DNA from: Beijerinckiaceae bacterium
Lineage (GTDB): Bacteria > Pseudomonadota > Alphaproteobacteria > Rhizobiales > Beijerinckiaceae
Direction: 5' to 3'
Assembly (NCBI GenBank): GCA_031291515.1
Contig: JARLIW010000249.1
Coordinates: 1 to 32,263 of the forward strand
DNA length: 32,263 nucleotides
Under the pieces are notes generated by a model. It was not told the origin of the DNA and did not search any database. It saw only the letters and a program-made list of their open reading frames with translations. The translations under genes were made by a program, and so were the position numbers. Shown here piece after piece: positions 7,223 to 14,772 of this stretch; within the stretch, counting starts at the first letter, position 1; every line of letters starts with the position of its first letter.

Positions 7223-8704
7223 GTGGCTGATTTTACTGACACTATCCAAGAGCATCTCGGAAGTATGTCGCAAGACGAGCTCGCCGCGACCGAAGCGCGC
7301 CGGATTTCGCGCGAAGCCGGGCCCGACGAGCGGCTCAGGCTCTCAGCCCTTTGGGAATCCGCTCCCGACGCGCCCGCCAAGGATCCCGTCACTAAGTACG
7401 TAAACCTTGAAATAGAGCCCTCGCCGGCGGCAAAAGGCGATGGCATTCTTCGCATTTTCGAAGGACAGGCCTTCGAGGAAACCATTCTTCTGACGCCCGC
7501 CGTTTATCGCCTCGTCGCGGGCGGTCAGGATCCCACGGCGACCGGCAAAGACCTGTCCGGGCGCTTCGTCCTCAAGGCAGGGGGCAATGGATTAGGTCGC
7601 GTCTCGGTTGAACGCGAGGCCTTGGCTTCGATCATGCAGGCGGTTTGCCCGATCGAAATGGAGCGCGCATTCCGTCTCGTCGCGACGGAACCGCGCGGCC
7701 CCGCGAAATCCACGGCGCTCCCGAACTTGGTCACGCTTTTCACGCAGCGCTGGGAACTCGACATGATCCACGCCGCCGTGGACGACGCCGTCGCGAAAGT
7801 GCCCTCGCGCATGCTTCACCTGATCGCGGGCAAGGATCTCGTGTCGCTCGCAGTCCGCAAGGAGGAACTGATCGTCGGCGAAAACGGTGTCTTTCGATCG
7901 CCCTTGGCTGCTGCGATCGTCCGACCGCCGGAGCTCCCGCGGTGCTCGACCCTCATTGTCGCGGGCGACGCCGACATGTACCGCGACCGCGATGCCCCGT
8001 TCCTTCAAAATACATTCGGGACGGGTCCGGTGCGAAGCCTTGTCCTCGATATGGCAAAACTTAGAGATGCAATGGCCGCGCTCACGCCCGAGGCGCGACA
8101 GGCCGCGCTCGATTTATTGGACCTCCTCGTTCAACGCGCCGCCGAACTCAATCGCGAACACGCCCGGCGCCCGCCCGTGCCGGTCCATCCCCTCGCGCCA
8201 GCGCGGCGCTTGCAGAAGATCCTCGCGCCGGCGCCAGCTCCGACACCCGAGGTCGAGACCGCCCCAATCGACACGAATATTGAAACCGAGGCCCCTGATG
8301 ATTTCGCGCCCGCGATGGACCTCGCGGCCAATTTCGAGCAAATCGAGCCCGTGGAAAGTGAAATCGAGCCCGAAGCATCCGAGCGTGACAACGAAGCGTC
8401 CATGATCGAACACGAAGCCGAGGAGGTCGAGCTCGACGGCGCCGGTGAGAAAACCGAAAGCGCCACGATCGACGCGGACATTGAAACCGGGGTCTCGGAC
8501 ATCGAAGAACTCGCACCCGCCCCCGAAGTCGCGGCCAAGACCGAGGAAAGCGAGATCGAGGCCGAACCATCCGAAAGCGGGAGCGACACGGACGCCCCAA
8601 TGCTCGCGTTCGAAGCTGAAGCGGAGGAGTTCGCCCTCGAAGCTCTCGGCGAGAAAAGCGAAATCGAGGTTGTCGAAGAGGAACTCGAAGCGGCGGAAGG
8701 CTAA
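7223..8704 (+). CDS. Unknown protein with acidic, internally duplicated C-terminal tail
   Basis: A 493-residue protein starting at GTG (MADFTDTIQEHLG). I recognise no family. Residues 1-320 look folded and mixed alpha/beta, with no signal peptide or membrane segment. Motifs include TKYVNLEIEPSPAAKGDGI, LLTPAVYRLVAGGQD, STALPNLVTLFTQRWEL and TLIVAGDADMYRDRDAPFLQ. A Pro/Arg-rich linker (ARRPPVPVHPLAPARR) leads to an acidic tail. Residues ~347-413 (API-DTNIETE...AGEKTES) and ~414-480 (ATIDADIETG...LGEKSE) are diverged copies of one ~67-residue unit. The tail is probably disordered. It is flanked by unrelated genes and appears monocistronic. The N-terminal half has the same GC-rich codon use as its neighbours. 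Confidence 0.8.
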   Translation: MADFTDTIQEHLGSMSQDELAATEARRISREAGPDERLRLSALWESAPDAPAKDPVTKYVNLEIEPSPAAKGDGILRIFEGQAFEETILLTPAVYRLVAGGQDPTATGKDLSGRFVLKAGGNGLGRVSVEREALASIMQAVCPIEMERAFRLVATEPRGPAKSTALPNLVTLFTQRWELDMIHAAVDDAVAKVPSRMLHLIAGKDLVSLAVRKEELIVGENGVFRSPLAAAIVRPPELPRCSTLIVAGDADMYRDRDAPFLQNTFGTGPVRSLVLDMAKLRDAMAALTPEARQAALDLLDLLVQRAAELNREHARRPPVPVHPLAPARRLQKILAPAPAPTPEVETAPIDTNIETEAPDDFAPAMDLAANFEQIEPVESEIEPEASERDNEASMIEHEAEEVELDGAGEKTESATIDADIETGVSDIEELAPAPEVAAKTEESEIEAEPSESGSDTDAPMLAFEAEAEEFALEALGEKSEIEVVEEELEAAEG

Positions 8705-8899
8705 GTCGATCCGACCGGCGCGCAGACATCGGCGCGTAACCTCGCCTCGCGCATGCGGCTTCATCCCCGCCTCCGCACGCCGGAAGGCGGCAACCGGCGC
8801 ATCTCCTCGATAAATTCCCCTTCTACCGCAAGGGCTTATTCCAAATCCGCGAGCGCGCGTTTAACGCGGCTCCCGTCGCGGCGGGAGGCGACGTGACAC

Positions 8900-9223
8900 T
8901 CAAATCCCCGAGCCGTCCAATTCGTCGTCGGACCTTGGAACCACGGGCAGTTGGGCGACGAAACCAGGCGTCTTGACATCCGGAATCCCCGAGGGAAGCG
9001 GCATCCAATGCGACAATTCCCAATTTTCGTAGACGATCGGACAATCATGGCTCGAGTCGGTTGCCATCCAACAAAAATCGTCATCAAGCCTGGGCTTGTT
9101 CCAGCGAACGACGTCGACTTCCGTCGGCCCTTGCTCGGTGGGTCGGACGGTGGCGAGGATCCTCGTGCCGTCCTTGGGGGCCGTGGCCATGGGTTGCCAT
9201 GTCAACAGGGCGATATCGCTCAT
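8900..9223 (-). CDS. Small DUF551-like hypothetical protein
   Basis: The track ORF starts at 9445, but an excellent ribosome site (GGAGG, then ATCAA) precedes the ATG at 9223, and only from here does the protein look conserved: MSDIALLTWQPMATAPKDG. This gives 107 residues. WQPMATAPKDGTRILA plus later VVRWNKPR, CWMATDSSH and WELSHWMPLP match the pattern of DUF551 and related phage/bacterial proteins (W-x-P-x-x-x-A-P-x-D-G ... W-x-P-L-P). Function unknown. It is divergent from pabAB with about 290 bases between them, in which I see no gene. Confidence 0.7.
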   Translation of the reverse strand: MSDIALLTWQPMATAPKDGTRILATVRPTEQGPTEVDVVRWNKPRLDDDFCWMATDSSHDCPIVYENWELSHWMPLPSGIPDVKTPGFVAQLPVVPRSDDELDGSGI

Positions 9224-9514
9224 TTGATCCTCCGCGGCATAGTGTTCCGTGTCCCCGCGCAAGGGAAACACGCGGCGGGACGTCCGTAAAGCTCGCCGAA
9301 TGGTCTTCCGGCGCGGCAAACTGGTACAAGGTGCCGCATGCCGGTATAGGGACCGGTGGTCACGATTTTCCGTCGCGGATCGCGATCTTTCGCGACCGTT
9401 CTTTGCAGTGCCGACCCTCGTGCTCGGACCAGCAAGGAACGGCACGACCCGTTGGCCCCCTAGAGCAATCGATACGAGCCGGACATGCGCCTAGACCAGA
9501 TTGAGCCTGTATAA

Positions 9515-11623
9515 ATGAGAACGTTGGTTATCGATAATTACGATTCCTTTACGTACAATCTGGTGCACTTGATTTCGATCGTGAATCAGGAGCCGCCATT
9601 GGTCATCCGCAATGACGAAATGGACTGGTCTCAACTCCAAAGCCAATTGTTCGATAATGTCGTCATCTCGCCAGGCCCGGGGCGGCCGGATCGCGTGGCG
9701 GATTTCGGGATCTGCGCGCGACTGATCACCGAATGCAGCAAACCGATTCTCGGCGTATGCCTTGGCCACCAAGGCATCGCCACGGGATTCGGGGGCACGG
9801 TCTCGCGCGCGTCAACGCCCGTGCATGGAAAAACCATTCCGATCGAGCACGAGGGAACCGGGCTTTTTCACGGGATCCCCTCGCCGTTCCTCGCCGCTCG
9901 CTACCACTCGCTCATCGTCGAGCCACCGCTCCCCGACGAACTCGTCGCGACCGCCTGGACCGCGGACGGGCTCATCATGGCGCTGGCGCACCGGACGCGG
10001 CCGCTCTGGGGCATCCAATTCCATCCCGAGTCGATCATTTCGGAATTTGGCGAGCGTCTGCTTCGAAACTTTCGCGATTTGACCCCCATGGCAGCCCACG
10101 GAAGGCCAAGCCGGACGGTGGACGCGCCGCTTTCTCGCGCGGCCGAGGTTTCCCGGCCGCCGCTCATCGCCATTTGGAAAGAGATCGAACAGCCGCCGCA
10201 AGCCGAAGACGCCTTCGCGTCACTGTTCGGCGCCACGGCAAGCGCCTTCTGGCTCGATAGCAGCTCATCGGGCCAAGGCCAGTCGAGATGGTCGTATTTC
10301 GGCGCGGTGACGGATCAGGCCGGCGGCATTTGCAGCTATGACGGCGCATCGCGGACGACGACATTGCGTTGCGGAACAAAGACCCGCGACGAAGCCATCG
10401 GCATATTGGATTTTCTCGACCGCCAGCTCGGAGCGACCATTACGAACCGCCCCCCCTGCCCCTTCGTCGGCGGATGGGTGGGTTGGTTGGGCTACGAGAT
10501 GGCGCGCGAATTCGGCGGAAGCCGCGGGCGACACAGTCCCACTCCAGATGCCCTATTCCTCAACGTCGACAGATTCGTCGCCGTCGACCACGACAATCAA
10601 ACCATGGTCCTGGTCGCCGTGACCAAGAGCGGCGACGTCGAGAACGCGCGCGCGTGGATCGACGAAACCGAAAAGCGCCTCGCGGCGGTTTCACCGCTCC
10701 CCGGCATTGCGCCAGGACAGATCTCCAAGGCAATCCGCTTCCGGCTCGATCGGGGGCGGGATGCCTATATCGACGACATCGAGCAGTGCCTGGACTGGAT
10801 CCGCGCGGGCGAGACCTATCAAGTCTGCCTGACCAACGAGATCACGACGGACGTCGCAATCGACCCTTTTGACCTGTATCGGACGCTTCGCCGCATCAAT
10901 CCGGCACCCTACGCCGCCTTCGTCAAATGGCCCGGCGGGGCGGTCCTCAGCGCATCTCCGGAGCGGTTCTTTCAAGTCGACGCGAAGGGCCAAGTCGAGA
11001 CAAAACCTATTAAAGGAACGATCCGGCGGCACCAGGACCCCGCGCAAGACGCCGCTCTCGCGACGGAGCTCTTGAACAGCGAAAAAGACCGGGCCGAGAA
11101 CGTCATGATCGTGGATCTGCTGCGCAACGATCTGTCGCGCGTCTGCGAGCCCGGCAGCGTCACCGTGCCGAAGCTCTGCGATCTCGAGACCTATGAAACG
11201 GTCCACCAGCTCGTCAGCACCGTCCGCGGACAGCTTTCACCCGGATATACCGTGACCGACCTCATCCGCGCTTCCTTTCCGGGAGGCTCCATGACCGGGG
11301 CCCCGAAGATTCGCACGCTTCAGCTCATCGACCAGCTCGAGCGCCGTGCGCGTGGCATCTATTCCGGCGCCTTGGGTTGGATTGGCTATGACGGCGCGGC
11401 CGATCTCAGCATCGTCATCAGATCGATCGTCCAGACCAACAACCATTTGTCGATCGGCGTTGGCGGTGGCATCGTCGCGCAGTCGACCGCCGAGGGCGAA
11501 TTCGAGGAGATGCTGTTGAAAGCAAAGGCCTCGATACGCGCCATCATGCTGGCTTCCACCGGCGATTTCGATGAAACGCGGCTTGTCCTCGAGGACCCGG
11601 GCAGCACGCCCTCGTCGCCTTGA
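9515..11623 (+). CDS. pabAB: Fused aminodeoxychorismate synthase (PabA-PabB)
   Basis: A 702-residue fusion making 4-amino-4-deoxychorismate from chorismate and glutamine for folate synthesis. Residues 1-190 are a class I glutamine amidotransferase (DNYDSFTYNLVHLI; Cys82 in GVCLGHQ; His170 and Glu172 in FHPESI). A linker of ~40 residues leads to the chorismate-binding domain from about residue 230. Its key motif is PIKGT with Lys500, the lysine typical of PabB, where anthranilate synthase has Ala; this is why I call it PabB and not TrpE. Other motifs are FVKWPGGAVLSASPERF, ENVMIVDLLRNDLSRV and GGSMTGAPK. pabC follows 25 bases later. No Shine-Dalgarno is evident at the ATG, which follows TATAA directly, so a short leader or leaderless mRNA is possible. 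Confidence 0.93.
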   Translation: MRTLVIDNYDSFTYNLVHLISIVNQEPPLVIRNDEMDWSQLQSQLFDNVVISPGPGRPDRVADFGICARLITECSKPILGVCLGHQGIATGFGGTVSRASTPVHGKTIPIEHEGTGLFHGIPSPFLAARYHSLIVEPPLPDELVATAWTADGLIMALAHRTRPLWGIQFHPESIISEFGERLLRNFRDLTPMAAHGRPSRTVDAPLSRAAEVSRPPLIAIWKEIEQPPQAEDAFASLFGATASAFWLDSSSSGQGQSRWSYFGAVTDQAGGICSYDGASRTTTLRCGTKTRDEAIGILDFLDRQLGATITNRPPCPFVGGWVGWLGYEMAREFGGSRGRHSPTPDALFLNVDRFVAVDHDNQTMVLVAVTKSGDVENARAWIDETEKRLAAVSPLPGIAPGQISKAIRFRLDRGRDAYIDDIEQCLDWIRAGETYQVCLTNEITTDVAIDPFDLYRTLRRINPAPYAAFVKWPGGAVLSASPERFFQVDAKGQVETKPIKGTIRRHQDPAQDAALATELLNSEKDRAENVMIVDLLRNDLSRVCEPGSVTVPKLCDLETYETVHQLVSTVRGQLSPGYTVTDLIRASFPGGSMTGAPKIRTLQLIDQLERRARGIYSGALGWIGYDGAADLSIVIRSIVQTNNHLSIGVGGGIVAQSTAEGEFEEMLLKAKASIRAIMLASTGDFDETRLVLEDPGSTPSSP

Positions 11624-11648
11624 GGCGTCCATAAAGGCAACGCCTTCC

Positions 11649-12479
11649 ATGACTCCGATTTGGTTCAACGGCCGGCTCGTTGGCGAAAAAGAAGCCCGGA
11701 TCGAACCGTCCGACCGGGGCTTCACCCTCGCGGACGGCATTTTCGAGACGATCCGGGTCGCGGACGATCGCCTGCTCTGGATCGGCGATCATCTCTCGCG
11801 ATTGCGCTCCGGCGCGCAGACTCTCGGCATCCCGGTGCCTCTCGCCAATGCCGAAATCATCGAAGGACTGCGCGCGTTGATGAAAGCGAGCACGATGTCG
11901 GACTGTGCCCTACGTCTCAGTTTGACGCGGGGTCCGTCGGCAAAACGCGGGCTTTGGCCCGCGACCGAACCGGCAACACCAACCTTGGTTGCAACCATTG
12001 CCCCCTTCGCCGAGGCCCCGCCCGCGGATCTCGTCATCGCGAACTCGACCAGGCGAAACGAGCATTCACCGTTGTCGCATCTCAAATCGTTGAGCTACGG
12101 CGATAGCATCCTCGCAAAGCGCGAGGCGATCGAACGCGGCGCGACCGACGCGATCCTTCGCAACGGCCGTGGCGATCTTGCCTGCTGCACCGTTGGAAAT
12201 CTCTTTCTCCAAATCGCGGAGCGCTGGACCACGCCGCAAGTGTCCGACGGCATTCTTCCCGGCTTGGCCCGCGCGCGCATTATTCAAATGACCGGAGCCG
12301 AAGAGCGAACAATTTCCGTCGACGAACTGAACCACGTCACGGCGGCTTTCATTACGAACAGCTTGCAGACGACGCCCGTCCTACGGTTGGAAGGCCGACA
12401 GCTGTCGCCATCTTCCCTGCGACTGGATAAAACGACCCTTTACAAGGATCGGGACGAAGCTCCCACGCAGAGATGGTAA
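11649..12479 (+). CDS. pabC: Class IV aminotransferase, aminodeoxychorismate lyase
   Basis: A 276-residue PLP fold-type IV enzyme. It follows pabAB and so most likely cleaves aminodeoxychorismate to p-aminobenzoate and pyruvate. The start MTPIWFNGRLVGEKEARIEPSDRG is typical; the track start at 11571 overlaps pabAB and adds non-conserved residues. The PLP lysine is in SHLKSLSYGDSILAKREA, and DRGFTLADGIFETIRV is the family signature near the N-terminus. Branched-chain or D-amino-acid aminotransferases share this fold, so the assignment rests partly on the neighbour. The 227 bases to bfr hold no gene that I can see. Confidence 0.88.
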   Translation: MTPIWFNGRLVGEKEARIEPSDRGFTLADGIFETIRVADDRLLWIGDHLSRLRSGAQTLGIPVPLANAEIIEGLRALMKASTMSDCALRLSLTRGPSAKRGLWPATEPATPTLVATIAPFAEAPPADLVIANSTRRNEHSPLSHLKSLSYGDSILAKREAIERGATDAILRNGRGDLACCTVGNLFLQIAERWTTPQVSDGILPGLARARIIQMTGAEERTISVDELNHVTAAFITNSLQTTPVLRLEGRQLSPSSLRLDKTTLYKDRDEAPTQRW

Positions 12480-12706
12480 GCCGCCGCCGCGCGATGAAGC
12501 AAACATCGTCAAATTTGCGCGGACAGCGCTTTTCGCGACGAACTATGCGCGGCACGCTATTTGCGTTTTTTGACGGAGCGTCGTATTCCTCACACGTAAA
12601 ACGACGTTCTACCGGGAATTCCGATCGGCTCGATCTTGGCCGAATTTTGGATCCTGTTCCGTTGGGATACCGTCGATCGCGAAAACGAATATCGTAGGGG
12701 AGAGAC

Positions 12707-13201
12707 ATGAAGGGTGATGCCAAGGTTATCGAATATCTCAACAGGGGCCTTCGGAGCGAGCTGACGGCGATTAACCAATATTGGCTTCATTTCCGCATGT
12801 TGGACAATTGGGGTTACATCGATCTCGCGAAATACTGGCGCAAGGAATCGATCGAGGAAATGAACCACGCGGACCGGTTCGTCGATCGTATTTTGTTTCT
12901 CGAAGGCTTCCCGAATTTACAGGAACTCGATCCCTTGCGAATTGGTCAGACGGTGCAGGAGGTCATTGAAAGCGACCTCGCGTCGGAAATAGGCGCCCGT
13001 TCGCTCTATCTCGAAGCGGCTCAATACGCGGAATCGATCAATGATCGCGTGACGCGGATTCTGTTCGAAGACCTCGCGTCGGATGAGGAAGAGCACATCG
13101 ACTTTCTCGAAACGCAACTCGGACTGATTCAGCAAATCGGCTTGCCACTATATGCCCAGCGCCACATTGGCGGCCTCGACAAGATCGAGCCGGAAAAATA
13201 G
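12707..13201 (+). CDS. bfr: Bacterioferritin
   Basis: A 164-residue bacterioferritin, one subunit of the 24-mer heme-containing iron store. All ligands are in place: the ferroxidase centre Glu18, Glu51, His54, Glu94, Glu127 and His130, and heme ligand Met52 in [10 protein letters not shown]. It oxidises Fe(II) and stores it as mineral; electrons for release come through Bfd. The ribosome site GGGGAGAG lies shortly before the ATG. It is monocistronic and convergent with bfd. No clear Irr-type box was seen in the 227-base leader. Confidence 0.96.
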   Translation: MKGDAKVIEYLNRGLRSELTAINQYWLHFRMLDNWGYIDLAKYWRKESIEEMNHADRFVDRILFLEGFPNLQELDPLRIGQTVQEVIESDLASEIGARSLYLEAAQYAESINDRVTRILFEDLASDEEEHIDFLETQLGLIQQIGLPLYAQRHIGGLDKIEPEK

Positions 13202-13232
13202 CCGGCACTTGATCTGCCGCTCTATGAAACAA

Positions 13233-13267
13233 CCAACCGGCTTGCCTCTGCAAAGGAAACCGGTTGG
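13233..13267. terminator. Bidirectional terminator-like inverted repeat between bfr and bfd
   Basis: CCAACCGG (13233-13240) pairs with CCGGTTGG (13260-13267), with a 19-base loop, between the convergent bfr and bfd stop codons. There is no clear U tract on either side, so its strength is uncertain. Confidence 0.45.
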
Positions 13268-13279
13268 TCGATACGCGCT

Positions 13280-13576
13280 TCAACCCATCGCTTGGGACTC
13301 GTGCGCCTCGGCAAGCGAGCGGGGCGTCGAGCCATAATAGCCGCGCGGCGGCTCAACTCGAGAGCAGGCCGCGTAGCGCGATTGGGTCCAGTTCGATTTT
13401 GTTTCTCCGTGGACTTGCTCGATAATCGCGCGGATCGAGCGCGCGCAGCGGCCGCACCGCGGACGACACCCTAAACAATGATAGACTTCAATCACGGTTC
13501 TGGCGCCGACGGGGTCAGCTTCCAAGGAAGCGCGAACCGCACCCTCCGATAAGACGTTACACGAACAAATAATCAT
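13280..13576 (-). CDS. bfd: Bacterioferritin-associated ferredoxin, copy 1
   Basis: A 98-residue BFD-type [2Fe-2S] protein that would pass electrons to bacterioferritin to release stored iron. The start is the ATG at 13576 (MIICSCNVLSEG); the longer track ORF is not conserved. Cluster ligands are the CxC near the N-terminus and CGRC in HCLGCRPRCGRCARSI, which also contains an extra CLGC. After the domain comes a ~45-residue tail (HGETKSNWTQSRYAAC...) longer than in E. coli Bfd (64 residues). It is convergent with bfr and lies 223 bases downstream of a second bfd copy on the same strand. Confidence 0.88.
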   Translation of the reverse strand: MIICSCNVLSEGAVRASLEADPVGARTVIEVYHCLGCRPRCGRCARSIRAIIEQVHGETKSNWTQSRYAACSRVEPPRGYYGSTPRSLAEAHESQAMG

Positions 13577-13703
13577 GGCCCGCCGTTCGCCCCGCCGCCG
13601 ATGATCTGAGATGATCAGCCTACGAGAAAGCAAGCGTCGTACCATCGCCGACGCCCGGATTTGAAGGTTTTCCGATCCGCCAATCGTCCGAGGCCGAAAC
13701 ATT

Positions 13704-13740
13704 CGCGAACCGTACCGGATATCAAGAATAACGGTTCGCG
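13704..13740. repeat. Perfect 10-bp inverted repeat between the two bfd copies
   Basis: CGCGAACCGT at 13704-13713 and its exact complement ACGGTTCGCG at 13731-13740 flank a 17-base AT-richer loop. It lies ~60 bases after the end of bfd copy 2 and ~130 before copy 1 (minus strand). It could be a terminator without a U tract, an mRNA-stabilising stem or an operator. Confidence 0.55.
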
Positions 13741-13799
13741 CGGGGAGTCTCGATCGATTCGACCCGTGGACGTTGCTCGAGGACGCGGGCGGTCTTGAA

Positions 13800-14069
13800 T
13801 TAAGCGCCGGCCCCCGCCGGTACCGCATGGCGATGATCGGTCTGGCGACCGATAGGACAAGCGGGACCGCATTGCGTCGCGCACCCGGCGTGTATTTCCC
13901 CAAGCGCGCTATTGAGAATGGAGCGGATGGTCTGCGCGCAACGCCCGCATTTCGGGCTGCAACCCAGGCATTGATAGACCTGCGCGGCTGTACGGGGACA
14001 ACCCGGACCAGGCGCCAGGCACGCGCGGACCTCGCCCTCAGACAAAATGTTACAAGAACAAACGATCAT
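13800..14069 (-). CDS. bfd: Bacterioferritin-associated ferredoxin, copy 2, with Cys-rich tail
   Basis: An 89-residue second BFD-type [2Fe-2S] protein (MIVCSCNILSEGEVRACL). The ligand pattern is the same as in copy 1 (CxC, then YQCLGCSPKCGRCAQTI). It has three further cysteines in the tail, HAGCATQCGPACPIG, not usual in Bfd. The two copies are clearly homologous over the first ~60 residues and diverge after it, which suggests an old tandem duplication. It is the promoter-proximal copy: an Irr-type box lies 60-76 bases upstream of its ATG, and a plausible TTGCGG-N17-TATTAG promoter lies in between. The ribosome site is weak. Confidence 0.85.
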   Translation of the reverse strand: MIVCSCNILSEGEVRACLAPGPGCPRTAAQVYQCLGCSPKCGRCAQTIRSILNSALGEIHAGCATQCGPACPIGRQTDHRHAVPAGAGA

Positions 14070-14128
14070 GGCGTTCTAATACACTTACGATAACAAGACC
14101 GCAATGCCTGTTTGACCTCCGCTAATAG

Positions 14129-14145
14129 ATTAGAATGGTTCAAAA
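14129..14145 (-). promoter_or_regulatory. Irr-type iron control (ICE) box upstream of bfd copy 2
   Basis: ATTAGAATGGTTCAAAA matches TTTAGAA-N3-TTCTAAA, the iron-control-element motif of Irr in rhizobia, at 12 of 14 fixed positions by my count. A further ATTCTAA follows, so TTAGAAT...ATTCTAA also forms a longer palindrome. It is 60 bases upstream of the bfd copy 2 start. Regulation by Irr is inference. Confidence 0.55.
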
Positions 14146-14330
14146 TTCTAACAACGAACCCATCTCAACAAGGACTATTCTCCATCGCTCGGGCGATGAC
14201 CAGTCTGTACGGTTAAGGTTGAACGATATTCGATGTCTCCGGGCAAGGAAGATGGCCAGCTTCGGCGGAAACATCGAATGACATCCCGCCCATGTTGTCG
14301 GAAGTCCTACAGCCGCAACGGGCATGTCCT

Positions 14331-14379
14331 AAAGCCAACGCGGCTTTGGCACGCCCGGCGACGCAAAAGGCGCCGGGCG
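14331..14379. repeat. Two adjacent hairpins
   Basis: AAAGCC-AACGC-GGCTTT at 14331-14347 is followed at once by CGCCCGGCG (14352-14360), a 10-base loop, and CGCCGGGCG (14371-14379). Both stems are perfect. The second is strong and GC-rich but lacks a U tract on either strand. Possible structured RNA or transcription barrier. Confidence 0.5.
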
Positions 14380-14532
14380 CCTGAAATCATTCGTCCTGAC
14401 GCGCGAAAATGACGGCACGCCATTTGCAATTTACTCCCGATCACGGTCACAAGTATGAGCGCGACGGTCAAACGGCCAATATTTTAACAAGATCGAGCCG
14501 CAAACGACGATACCCTAAATGATCGACAGTCT

Positions 14533-14556
14533 AAAAAACCGCGTTTTTCGACGCGG
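14533..14556 (-). terminator. Rho-independent terminator on the minus strand
   Basis: Read on the minus strand: CCGCGT-CGAAAA-ACGCGG followed by TTTTTT. A compact 6-bp GC stem with a six-base loop and six T, a textbook intrinsic terminator. No minus-strand gene lies just upstream of it, which points to an unannotated transcript. Confidence 0.65.
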
Positions 14557-14630
14557 CAACGTCGCATAATAGGAAACTAGTCCTGAAAGAGGAAGAATCC
14601 AGGGTAAAAATGCCTCCGCCAGTTTGGATC
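14533..14630 (-). ncRNA. Candidate small RNA upstream of efeU
   Basis: A minus-strand transcript ending at the terminator above would be ~90-110 nt if it starts near the TAGAATTAGAATA element (14632-14645), which could act as a -10 region. The predicted RNA contains a CU-rich run (TCTTCCTCTTTC) that could pair with purine-rich ribosome sites, as in several alphaproteobacterial small RNAs. The 5' end and the promoter -35 are not convincing; only the terminator is solid. Confidence 0.3.
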
Positions 14631-14631
14631 T

Positions 14632-14645
14632 ATTCTAATTCTAAT
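14632..14645. promoter_or_regulatory. ATTCTAA direct repeat upstream of efeU
   Basis: ATTCTAATTCTAAT consists of two overlapping copies of the half-site found in Irr-type boxes, about 130 bases before the efeU start. It does not match the full palindrome. It may be a promoter element or a degenerate iron operator. Confidence 0.3.
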
Positions 14646-14772
14646 GTTAGGTTCGGCAGTTGATCTGTCCCGCGCGCTACCTTACTGAGATCGGAAAAGA
14701 AGGCGTCTCCCCCGGTCGTGCTCGGTTCGAGCGGATCAATGCCAGCCACGCCGTCGCGCATGGATCACCCTT

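Larger units (their letters stand above)
14070..14772. other. Gene-poor regulatory interval between bfd and efeU
   Basis: About 700 bases with no convincing protein gene on either strand. It holds an Irr-type box near bfd (14129-14145), two adjacent hairpins (14331-14379), a canonical rho-independent terminator pointing left (14533-14556) and a TTCTAA-type direct repeat (14632-14645) upstream of efeU. Each is listed separately. Confidence 0.7.
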
